A stretch of DNA of 5,421 nt from assembly GCA_000715855.1 (NCBI GenBank), contig KL571294.1, forward strand, positions 63,855 to 69,275, given 5' to 3'. Shown piece after piece: positions 1 to 4,525 of the stretch. Below the pieces are notes generated by a model that made no database searches, was not told where the DNA came from, and saw only the letters and a list, made by a program, of their open reading frames with translations. This DNA is from Actinoplanes liguriensis. Its GTDB lineage: Bacteria; Actinomycetota; Actinomycetes; Mycobacteriales; Micromonosporaceae. How positions within the stretch are numbered: the first letter of the stretch is position 1; each line of letters opens with the position of its first letter. Position numbers and translations under genes: made by a program.

Positions 1-165
1 CACGGACGAACGGTCGCCGAGGTGGACGGGCTTCAGGGCCCGAAGATCGTCGAGCGTCTTCGCGTCACTGAAAGCGGCGTCAGCGGCCTTGATCGCCTCT
101 TCGAGCGACTCGGGGGCCAGCAGAACGGCCTGCTTCGGATCATATGGATCGTTGCGGTAAGACAT
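1..165 (-). CDS. pheS: Phenylalanyl-tRNA synthetase alpha subunit, N-terminal 55 residues (runs off left edge)
   Basis: The minus strand opens with ATG at 165 and stays open to position 1, exactly 55 codons. The protein starts MSYRNDPYDPKQAVLLAPES and continues through a helical stretch to LKPVHLGDRSSV. This matches the start of actinobacterial PheS as I remember it: an MSYRNDPYDPKQ opening, a coiled-coil tRNA-binding region rich in Ala, Asp and Glu, then a HLGDRS/HTGKxS-type turn. PheS forms the catalytic subunit of the alpha2-beta2 enzyme that charges tRNA-Phe in the cytoplasm; the catalytic core lies outside the window. A purine-rich GAGGGAG (183-177) sits 11 nt before the ATG. It follows the TrmH-family gene after 171 nt, the usual rRNA methyltransferase-pheS order of actinobacteria, and pheT is expected next. 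Identification rests on the N-terminus and context only. Confidence 0.82.
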   Translation of the reverse strand, partial: MSYRNDPYDPKQAVLLAPESLEEAIKAADAAFSDAKTLDDLRALKPVHLGDRSSV

Positions 166-176
166 GGCTGGGCGAA

Positions 177-183
177 CTCCCTC
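177..183 (-). promoter_or_regulatory. Ribosome binding site of pheS
   Basis: GAGGGAG on the minus strand lies 11 nt upstream of the pheS ATG at 165. The spacing is slightly long but no better candidate exists nearer the start, and the site supports this ATG over other starts. Confidence 0.5.
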
Positions 184-203
184 ACACCGGATTGCCATCG
201 GGC

Positions 204-209
204 AGTGTA
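204..209 (-). promoter_or_regulatory. Possible -10 element (TACACT) for pheS
   Basis: TACACT on the minus strand fits the actinobacterial TAnnnT -10 pattern and would give a leader of about 30 nt before pheS. The matching -35 position holds only CTGCGG or GCTGCG, a poor fit to TTGACA. It is offered because pheS is separated from the upstream gene by 171 nt with a hairpin between them, so an own promoter is plausible. Confidence 0.25.
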
Positions 210-267
210 CGGAGGCACGGCTGAGCCGCAGCCCGCCGGTCAGGAGGGGTCGCGCAGATGTGTCAGA

Positions 268-294
268 TCCGGCGCCCGCGACCAGCGGGCCGGA
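268..294 (-). terminator. GC-rich hairpin downstream of the methyltransferase gene, possible terminator or pheS leader element
   Basis: GCCCGC (274-279) pairs perfectly with GCGGGC (285-290) across a 5-nt loop, and the outer TCCG (268-271) pairs with CGGA (291-294) with a 2-nt bulge. It lies 43 nt past the methyltransferase stop and about 100 nt before pheS. There is no T-run after it on the minus strand, so it could be a weak actinobacterial terminator or simply a structured part of the intergenic RNA. The rest of 166-336 holds nothing else I can name. Confidence 0.35.
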
Positions 295-336
295 TAAACA
301 GCTCCCTCAGACCTGACATGGCGGCCAGTCTACCCC

Positions 337-1110
337 TCAGCGTTGGGCGCGAGCACTCGCATACAGGCAGACCGCGGCCGCCGCGGCCAGGTTCAGGCTT
401 TCGGCTCCACCGTAGATCGGAACCCGTACGCGCCGATCCGCGTTCTTCAAGAGGTCGTCGGGGAGACCGTGTGCCTCGGAGCCGAACAACCACGCGGTCG
501 GCGCCGTCAGCAACCCACCGTCGAGCAGCGAGTCCACGTCGTCCGACCCGGTGCCACTGGTCGCGAGCACCTGCAGGCCCGAGTTCTGCAGCAGGTCCAG
601 CACATCAAGCGGGGCACGGACCACGTCGACGTGGAACAGCGAGCCCGCCGAGGCACGAACACATTTTCCGTTGTACGGATCGACGGCGTCCCCCGCGAAG
701 ATCACCGCCCCGGCGCCGGCCGCGTCGGCGGTGCGCAGGATCGTCCCGGCGTTGCCCGGGTCCCGGATCTCGGCGACGACCGCGACCAGCTTCGGCTGTT
801 TGGCGAGCGCCGCGGCGATCGGCACGTCCACCTGCTCGCAGAGCGCGACCAGGCCCTGCGGGCTGACCGTCTCGGCGAGCGCCTCCAGGGCGTCGTCGGT
901 GACCGGGGAGACCTCCGGCGCCTGGGCGGTCAGCTCGGCGTGCCGTTCCAGGCCGGCCGGGGTGCCGAACAGCTCCAGCACGACACCGGCGGCGAGCGCC
1001 TCACGGACGGCCTGCGGTCCCTCGGCGAGGAAGCGGCCGGCCTGGTCCCGATCCCGGCGGCGCTGCAGGCGCCGGGCCGCGACGATTCTGGGGGTACGCG
1101 GTGTGAACAT
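337..1110 (-). CDS. TrmH/SpoU-family RNA 2'-O-ribose methyltransferase (TsnR-like)
   Basis: This 257-residue protein is a SPOUT-class methyltransferase that would use S-adenosylmethionine to methylate a ribose 2'-OH, most likely in 23S rRNA. An N-terminal substrate-binding domain of the MRM3/SpoU type covers about residues 15-95 (FLAEGPQAVREAL is its typical opening). The knotted catalytic domain follows with all three motifs: motif 1 at 114-129 (EIRDPGNAGTILRTAD, with N120 and the R126 expected to be catalytic), motif 2 at 208-215 (LFGSEAHG) and motif 3 at 229-243 (RVPIYGGAESLNLAA). I chose ATG 1110 because MFTPRTPRIVAARRL begins the family fold; the frame is open further upstream, but that part overlaps rplT and is Arg/Gly-rich antisense-frame noise. 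The SD-like GGGAG is only 2 nt from the ATG, which is short. It stands between rplT and pheS, like tsnR in mycobacteria. The exact target nucleotide cannot be read from the sequence. Confidence 0.9.
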   Translation of the reverse strand: MFTPRTPRIVAARRLQRRRDRDQAGRFLAEGPQAVREALAAGVVLELFGTPAGLERHAELTAQAPEVSPVTDDALEALAETVSPQGLVALCEQVDVPIAAALAKQPKLVAVVAEIRDPGNAGTILRTADAAGAGAVIFAGDAVDPYNGKCVRASAGSLFHVDVVRAPLDVLDLLQNSGLQVLATSGTGSDDVDSLLDGGLLTAPTAWLFGSEAHGLPDDLLKNADRRVRVPIYGGAESLNLAAAAAVCLYASARAQR

Positions 1111-1130
1111 GTCTCCCGACCTGTAAAGCA

Positions 1131-1160
1131 AGACGCCCCCCGATCGCTCGGGGGGCGTCT
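1131..1160 (-). terminator. Perfect 13-bp hairpin after rplT, intrinsic terminator-like
   Basis: AGACGCCCCCCGA (1131-1143) and TCGGGGGGCGTCT (1148-1160) are exact reverse complements around a 4-nt loop. On the minus strand the hairpin starts 12 nt after the rplT stop codon and is followed by TTGCTTT, a weak, interrupted U-tract. It ends only 20 nt before the methyltransferase ATG, so it either ends the infC-rpmI-rplT transcript partially, allowing read-through to the methyltransferase gene, or acts as an mRNA processing or stability element. Confidence 0.75.
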
Positions 1161-1172
1161 CGTGAAGAGAAC

Positions 1173-1565
1173 TCAGGCAGCCTGAGCGGCCGCGCCGCCG
1201 GTGCCCTCGGCCGCGACAGCCGCGCGAGCGACCTCGACGATGCCGGCGAACGCGGCGGCGTCGTTGACCGCCAGGTCGGCCAGGATCTTGCGGTCGACCT
1301 CGACCTCGGCCAGCTTCAGACCCTGGATGAGGCGGTTGTAGGTCATGCCGTTGGCCCGGGCCGCGGCGTTGATGCGCGTGATCCACAGCTGGCGGAAGTC
1401 GCCCTTGCGGTCACGGCGGTCGCGGTACGAGTACTGCATCGAGTGCAGCACCTGCTCCTTGGCCTTGCGGTACAGCCGGGAGCGCTGACCGCGGTAGCCG
1501 CTCGCGGTCTCGAGCAGGGTGCGGCGCTTCTTCTGGGCGTTTACCGCCCGCTTGACGCGTGCCAT
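1173..1565 (-). CDS. rplT: 50S ribosomal protein L20
   Basis: This 130-residue basic protein is bL20, an early-assembly protein that binds 23S rRNA and organises the large subunit. The N-terminal tail ([19 protein letters not shown]) is the long Arg/Lys arm that threads into rRNA, followed by the [17 protein letters not shown] helix. The family signature is at 54-74, with [17 protein letters not shown] recognisable. The globular C-terminus carries [24 protein letters not shown]. The usual length is about 115-120 residues, so there is an extra Ala/Gly-rich tail of about 12 ([11 protein letters not shown] end). ATG 1565 is preceded by AAGGAG at 1579-1574 with an 8-nt spacer. It follows rpmI by 38 nt, in the standard infC-rpmI-rplT order. 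In other bacteria L20 represses this operon by binding its mRNA. Confidence 0.98.
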   Translation of the reverse strand: MARVKRAVNAQKKRRTLLETASGYRGQRSRLYRKAKEQVLHSMQYSYRDRRDRKGDFRQLWITRINAAARANGMTYNRLIQGLKLAEVEVDRKILADLAVNDAAAFAGIVEVARAAVAAEGTGGAAAQAA

Positions 1566-1603
1566 TTCAAGTACTCCTTACAGGGGAACGTGTCTGGCGC
1601 GCG

Positions 1604-1798
1604 TCAGCGGCCCAGAAGCTTCTTCACTCGCGGGACGTCAACCTTGGCCACCGCGACAGTGCCGGTCATCCGGCGGGTAACGTGGGAGGACTTGTGCTCG
1701 AGCAGGTGGCGCTTGCCGGTCAGCTCACGCACGATCTTGCCCTTGCCGGTGACCTTCACCCGCTTACCCATGCCGGTGTGGCTCTTCATCTTCGGCAC
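1604..1798 (-). CDS. rpmI: 50S ribosomal protein L35
   Basis: This 64-residue, very basic protein is bL35 of the large ribosomal subunit. The family opening PKMKSHTGMGKRVKVTGKGK (residues 2-21) and the HLLEHKSSHVTRR motif (31-43) are intact, and the length equals the usual 64-66. The start codon is GTG at 1798-1796, decoded as Met; GAGG at 1810-1807 lies 8 nt upstream and no ATG fits the family N-terminus. It sits 56 nt after infC and 38 nt before rplT, transcribed with both. A hairpin in the infC-rpmI gap could modulate its translation. Confidence 0.97.
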   Translation of the reverse strand: MPKMKSHTGMGKRVKVTGKGKIVRELTGKRHLLEHKSSHVTRRMTGTVAVAKVDVPRVKKLLGR

Positions 1799-1819
1799 TT
1801 AGAACGCCTCTTTCTGATC

Positions 1820-1848
1820 TTTCCCCACGACCGGGGGACGCGGGGAAA
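1820..1848 (-). promoter_or_regulatory. Hairpin in the infC-rpmI gap, just before the rpmI ribosome binding site
   Basis: TTTCCCC (1820-1826) pairs with GGGGAAA (1842-1848), and the stem can continue by two pairs after one mismatch, closing a loop around 1830-1838. It starts 6 nt after the infC stop and ends 9 nt before the GAGG of rpmI. Its position resembles the place where L20 binds in the E. coli rpmI translational operator, but I see no primary-sequence proof of an L20 site. A partial terminator is the alternative. Confidence 0.4.
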
Positions 1849-1854
1849 AGCTGA

Positions 1855-2487
1855 CTACTCTACTGCTGCTGGGGTGTCGGCCGGCTCGGCCGACTCAACC
1901 TCGGTGCCGTCACCTTCACGCGGCTCCCGGGCCGGCTTGGCGCCCGCGGCGACCGCGGCAACCGCGGCGGCCTTGGTGGCCCGGTGCGGTGCCAGCACCA
2001 TAATCATGTTTCGGCCGTCCTGCTTCGGACTGGCCTCCACGAAACCGAGCTCGGAGATCTCCTCGCTCAGCCGTCGCAGCAGGCGGAACCCCAGCTCGGG
2101 GCGGCTCTGCTCACGACCGCGGAACATGATCGTCACCTTGACCTTGTCGCCCGCCTTGAGGAACCGCACCACGTGACCCTTTTTGGTCTCGTAGTCGTGC
2201 GGGTCGATCTTCGGCCGGAGCTTCATTTCCTTGATGACGGTCTGCTGCTGGTTGCGCCGCGCTTCGCGGGCCTTCAGTGCGCTCTCGTACTTGAACTTTC
2301 CGAAGTCCATGAGCTTGCACACCGGCGGCCGGGCCATCGGAGCAACCTCGACCAGGTCCAGATCGACATCCGCGGCCAGCTGGAGCGCGCGCTCGACCGG
2401 CACGATGCCGACCTGCTCACCCTCCGGGCCGACCAGACGGACCTCTCGCGCCCGGATCTGTTCGTTCACGCGTGGTTCGACGCTGAT
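1855..2487 (-). CDS. infC: Translation initiation factor IF-3, probable ATC start
   Basis: IF3 binds the 30S subunit, prevents premature 50S joining and checks start codon and initiator tRNA. With the ATC start the protein has 210 residues. The IF3 N-domain covers about 8-78 ([20 protein letters not shown] and [15 protein letters not shown] at 54-68), a Lys/Gln/Arg linker follows ([18 protein letters not shown]), and the C-domain spans about 90-170 with [17 protein letters not shown] and [15 protein letters not shown]. Residues after about 170 form an Ala-rich then acidic tail absent from the shorter E. coli protein. The first conventional start is GTG at 2469, giving 204 residues, but it lies 22 nt from the AGGAGG at 2497-2492. 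ATC at 2487-2485 lies 4 nt from it, and the extra residues SVEPR match the STEPR/STETR start of actinobacterial IF3. Non-AUG infC starts are known for autoregulation. If the ATC is not used, the gene ends at 2469. Confidence 0.95.
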   Translation of the reverse strand: MSVEPRVNEQIRAREVRLVGPEGEQVGIVPVERALQLAADVDLDLVEVAPMARPPVCKLMDFGKFKYESALKAREARRNQQQTVIKEMKLRPKIDPHDYETKKGHVVRFLKAGDKVKVTIMFRGREQSRPELGFRLLRRLSEEISELGFVEASPKQDGRNMIMVLAPHRATKAAAVAAVAAGAKPAREPREGDGTEVESAEPADTPAAVE

Positions 2488-2767
2488 GGGGCCTCCTCAG
2501 AACGTACCTATATCTGCCAATGTCGGTCGGCCCCGTTCACCGTTCCCCGCAGACGGCGGGAACGGCCGGGAAAGCAGAAGGCCCTGGCCGCGCTTTCCAG
2601 CGCATGCCAAGGCCCGCTCGACCGGTCATCGGCGTCCATGGGGAGGACGCGCCCCGGGCAGGAAATATTCCCTGCCCGGATGACCGGACCCAGTCACCGT
2701 GGTGACTCGGGTGGGAACCAGCGGGCTCCTCTTTCGCGTCCAGCTGTGAGGCTGGACGTGGTCGACT
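2488..2767 (-). ncRNA. Long structured 5' leader of the infC-rpmI-rplT operon, candidate cis-regulatory RNA
   Basis: The gap upstream of infC holds consecutive paired elements when read on the minus strand. (1) An 8-bp hairpin, 2758-2751 with 2744-2737. (2) A 10-bp hairpin with one bulged base, 2712-2702 with 2697-2688. (3) A three-way junction: closing helix of 9 bp (2687-2679 with 2630-2622), enclosing a GC-rich hairpin (2678-2671 with 2662-2655) and a 6-bp hairpin (2650-2645 with 2637-2632). (4) A long hairpin, 2614-2606 with 2588-2580, inner helix 2603-2599 with 2594-2590, capped by a GGAA (GNRA) tetraloop. (5) An 8-bp hairpin, 2565-2558 with 2547-2540, about 43 nt before the infC Shine-Dalgarno. 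In other bacteria infC-rpmI-rplT leaders or operators are bound by L20 or controlled by attenuation; that this leader acts so is inference. The 5' end is not known. Confidence 0.5.
2492..2497 (-). promoter_or_regulatory. Shine-Dalgarno site that points to the ATC start of infC
   Basis: A perfect AGGAGG on the minus strand is followed by CCCC and then ATC (2487-2485). The spacing of 4 nt suits initiation at ATC, while the nearest GTG (2469) would be 22 nt away, beyond normal spacing. No ATG, GTG or TTG occurs in frame between the site and that GTG. Confidence 0.8.
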
Positions 2768-2774
2768 GCCTGCA

Positions 2775-2780
2775 AGCCTA
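2775..2780 (-). promoter_or_regulatory. Possible -10 element (TAGGCT) for the infC operon
   Basis: TAGGCT on the minus strand fits TAnnnT and would start transcription near 2767-2769, immediately before the first leader hairpin at 2758. The corresponding -35 region falls in the hairpin repeat 2782-2813 and shows no TTGACA-like hexamer, so support is weak. Confidence 0.22.
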
Positions 2781-2781
2781 C

Positions 2782-2813
2782 CAGGCTCCGCATCACCCCT
2801 GATGCGGAGCCTG
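2782..2813 (-). terminator. Perfect 14-bp hairpin between the his block and the infC operon
   Basis: Positions 2782-2795 and 2800-2813 are exact reverse complements around a CCCC loop (GGGG on the minus strand). It lies 27 nt past the stop of the PH-like membrane protein gene, and further hairpins at 2813-2828 (6 bp) and 2843-2858 (6 bp, GCAA loop, across the 3' end of that gene) precede it. No T-run follows, as is common in high-GC actinobacteria. The best reading is a terminator region of the hisE-hisG-PH transcript. Confidence 0.6.
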
Positions 2814-2828
2814 CATCACCCCTGATGC
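2790..2828. repeat. Two direct copies of a 16-bp palindrome
   Basis: GCATCACCCCTGATGC occurs at 2790-2805 and again, without a change, at 2813-2828, separated by 7 bp. Each copy is itself an inverted repeat (GCATCA and TGATGC) with the loop CCCC. The first copy is extended by flanking pairs into the 14-bp hairpin; the second is not. It could be a duplicated terminator core, a small REP-like element, or a protein-binding site. I do not recognise it. Confidence 0.7.
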
Positions 2829-2839
2829 CCAGCCTGGTG

Positions 2840-3301
2840 TCAGGCCTCTTGCGAGGCCGAATGCAAGGCCCGGAGGGTACGGACGCCGTCCACCGCGTAG
2901 TCCTTGTCGACCGCCTGCAAGGCGTGGATCGACACCTGCTCGTCGTCGAGCAGCTCCAGCTGCGCCCAGGGCGAGTTGCGGTCGAACCGCACCGCGCGCA
3001 CCACGTTCCACGGCAGGTCGTAACCGCCGATCACGTTGCGGACGTGCACACCCTCGTCGTCGGCGGCCACCCGGGGACGGCAGAACGCCAGGATCCCGAG
3101 CCCGATCAGGACGCCCAGGCCGATCATCGCGGCCTGGTCACCCCGCTGGAAGCTGCCCGAGCCGACCTGGCCGGCATTCTCGAAGCCGGCCTGGCCGTGC
3201 AGCCCGAAGCTGAGCACGGTGAACAGCACGACCACCCCGGCCGCCAGCGAGCCGGCGACCCAGCGGATCTTCTGCGGACGAAAAATCACGTCAGTCATCA
3301 C
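2840..3301 (-). CDS. Small two-helix membrane protein with bacterial PH-like domain, coupled to hisG
   Basis: The 153-residue product (152 if the ATG at 3298 is used) has two likely membrane helices at about 14-34 (WVAGSLAAGVVVLFTVLSFGL) and 56-74 (QAAMIGLGVLIGLGILAFC), with a Gly/Ser/Gln-rich loop between them. The C-terminal part, 75-147, reads like a bacterial PH domain (bPH_6/DUF2581 type): RPRVAADDEGVHVRN, then the LPWNVVRAVRFD motif and the WAQLELLDDEQVSIHALQ strand pair. Function is unknown; such proteins probably act at the cytoplasmic face of the membrane. The start overlaps the hisG stop: GTG (3301-3299) overlaps by 4 nt and ATG (3298-3296) by 1 nt, so translation is probably coupled. 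An equivalent membrane protein lies beside hisG in mycobacteria (Rv2120c). A dedicated role in histidine synthesis is not shown. Confidence 0.85.
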   Translation of the reverse strand: MMTDVIFRPQKIRWVAGSLAAGVVVLFTVLSFGLHGQAGFENAGQVGSGSFQRGDQAAMIGLGVLIGLGILAFCRPRVAADDEGVHVRNVIGGYDLPWNVVRAVRFDRNSPWAQLELLDDEQVSIHALQAVDKDYAVDGVRTLRALHSASQEA

Positions 3302-4140
3302 AACCTACAGTTCGCGATATCCGTCACCAGGATGGCACGAGCGCCGAGCTCGTACAGCTCGTCCATCACCTTGTGCACCTGGCTGCGCTGGACCATCGCC
3401 TCCACGGCGACCCAGCCCTCCCGGTGCAGCGGGGAGACCGTCGGCGACTCGATGCCCGGGGTCAGGGCGGTGGCCTGGTCCAGCAGATCGGCGCGGACGT
3501 CGTAGGCCAGCATCACGAAGTTGCGGGCCACCAGCACGCCGTTGAGGCGCCGCAGCAGCTGGGCGCCACCGGGCGGCGGCTCCTCCTGACGGCCGATCAG
3601 GATCGCCGACGAGCGCATCAGCGGCTCGCCGAGCGTGACCAGGCCGGCCTGGCGCAGCGTCGCGCCGGTCTCCACGACGTCGGCGATCAGGTCGGCGACC
3701 CCGAGCCGCACGGCGTTCTCCACCGCGCCGTCGAGGCGGACCACCTCCGCCTTCAACTCGTGCTCGGTCAGGTAACCGGCGACCAGCCCCGGGAAGGCGG
3801 TGGCGATCCGCTTGCCGCCCAGCTCGTCCACCGAGGTCAGCGTGCCGGCCGGGGCGGCCCAGCGGAACGTGGCGCCGGCGAAGTTCAGGTCGAGCAGCTC
3901 CGTGGCCGGGACACCCGAGTCGACCAGCAGGTCACGGCCGGTAATACCGAGATCCAGGTCACCCGAGCCGACGTACGTCGCAATGTCTCTCGGCCGGAGG
4001 TAGAAGAACTCGACGTTGTTGGCTTCGTCACGACAGACCAGGTCTTTGGGGTCGGTGCGCTGACGGTAACCGGCGTCCTTCAGCATCTGCGAGGCCGGCG
4101 CGGAGAGGGTGCCCTTGTTCGGAATGGCGATGCGCAGCAT
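3298..4140 (-). CDS. hisG: ATP phosphoribosyltransferase, long form with C-terminal regulatory domain
   Basis: HisG condenses ATP with PRPP to phosphoribosyl-ATP, the first and committed step of histidine synthesis in the cytoplasm. The 280-residue protein is the long homohexameric form. MLRIAIPNKGTLSAPA opens domain I, GSGDLDLGITGRDLL (58-72) is a family motif, and DLIADVVETGATLRQAGL (150-167) is the PRPP-binding loop. The last 75 or so residues form the ACT-like HisG_C domain, with ESPTVSPLHREGWVAVEAM at 231-249 and the conserved end VTDIANCRL; this domain gives feedback inhibition by histidine. No HisZ partner is therefore needed. ATG 4140 is supported by AAGGAG 7 nt upstream. It follows hisE by 43 nt and its TGA is overlapped by the membrane-protein gene. 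Confidence 0.97.
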   Translation of the reverse strand: MLRIAIPNKGTLSAPASQMLKDAGYRQRTDPKDLVCRDEANNVEFFYLRPRDIATYVGSGDLDLGITGRDLLVDSGVPATELLDLNFAGATFRWAAPAGTLTSVDELGGKRIATAFPGLVAGYLTEHELKAEVVRLDGAVENAVRLGVADLIADVVETGATLRQAGLVTLGEPLMRSSAILIGRQEEPPPGGAQLLRRLNGVLVARNFVMLAYDVRADLLDQATALTPGIESPTVSPLHREGWVAVEAMVQRSQVHKVMDELYELGARAILVTDIANCRL

Positions 4141-4183
4141 TGACGTGCTCCTTCGTTCTCAACGGACGGACCGGGGCCGCACG

Positions 4184-4447
4184 TCAGAGATGTCGGTACA
4201 CGTCCTCGAGCTTGAGACCAGTGGCGATCATCAGGACTTGTGCCTGGTAGAACAGCTGCGAGATCTCCTCGGCGGCCCGTTCCGGGCCCTCGTGCTCAGC
4301 CGCCATCCAGGACTCGGCCGCCTCCTCGACGACCTTCTTCCCGATGAAGTGGACTCCTCGTTCGAGCGCGGCGACCGTGCCCGAACCGGGGGTCTGTTCC
4401 GCCGCCTTGCGCTGCAACTCGGCGAACAGTTCTTCGAACGTCTTCAC
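4184..4447 (-). CDS. hisE: Phosphoribosyl-ATP pyrophosphohydrolase
   Basis: HisE removes pyrophosphate from phosphoribosyl-ATP to give phosphoribosyl-AMP, the second step of histidine synthesis. The 87-residue protein is a stand-alone all-helical MazG-like enzyme of normal actinobacterial length, not fused to His[18 protein letters not shown] opens the fold, [15 protein letters not shown] (36-50) holds the metal-binding EExxE (E41, E42, E45), and [19 protein letters not shown] (60-78) is the second helix of the site, ending LEDVYRHL. The start is GTG at 4447-4445, fitting the KTFEELF family start. No Shine-Dalgarno precedes it; CTCCC lies directly before the GTG, so the mRNA may be leaderless. 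It is upstream of hisG with a 43-nt gap and diverges from the solute-binding protein gene. Confidence 0.96.
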   Translation of the reverse strand: MKTFEELFAELQRKAAEQTPGSGTVAALERGVHFIGKKVVEEAAESWMAAEHEGPERAAEEISQLFYQAQVLMIATGLKLEDVYRHL

Positions 4448-4525
4448 GGGAGACGATTGTTGCAGCTCATTACGGTCCGACTACGAACGGCCCCAGCCCG
4501 TGGGACGTCTTTTAAGCTCCCCGTC
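4448..4525. promoter_or_regulatory. Divergent promoter region between hisE and the solute-binding protein gene
   Basis: This 78-bp gap must serve both directions. On the plus strand TAAGCT (4513-4518) fits TAnnnT and ends 7 nt before the ATG at 4526. On the minus strand AACAAT (4461-4456) ends 8 nt before the hisE GTG. Both spacings place transcription starts at or next to the start codon, and neither gene has a Shine-Dalgarno, so both may be leaderless. The -35 positions are poor on both strands. I found no clear operator palindrome. Confidence 0.4.

Noticed and set aside
258..1185. Long plus-strand open frames opposite the methyltransferase, for example 343-1185 and 258-866.
   Set aside because: They are antisense shadows caused by high GC content; their products are Arg/Gly/Pro-rich without recognisable domains, while the minus-strand protein has all SPOUT motifs.
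1111..1386. N-terminal extension of the methyltransferase frame up to an ATG at 1386.
   Set aside because: The extra 92 residues are Arg/Gly-rich, overlap rplT on the same strand in another frame and cross the terminator hairpin; the family fold starts at ATG 1110.
2502..2507. TACGTT on the minus strand as a -10 element directly upstream of infC.
   Set aside because: It matches TAnnnT, but transcription would start within the perfect Shine-Dalgarno and leave it unusable, and no -35 is visible.
2508..2639. A 43-codon minus-strand ORF (ATG 2639, TAG 2510-2508) inside the infC leader, ending just before the infC ribosome binding site, a possible leader peptide.
   Set aside because: Its ATG is preceded by pyrimidine-rich CGTCCTCCCC with no Shine-Dalgarno, the start lies inside a predicted hairpin, and the product shows no run of a regulatory amino acid. 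It also overlaps several strong RNA helices, which better explain the sequence.
4109..4525. Upstream extension of the solute-binding protein frame to 4109.
   Set aside because: It runs antisense through hisE, and a proper lipoprotein signal peptide begins at ATG 4526.
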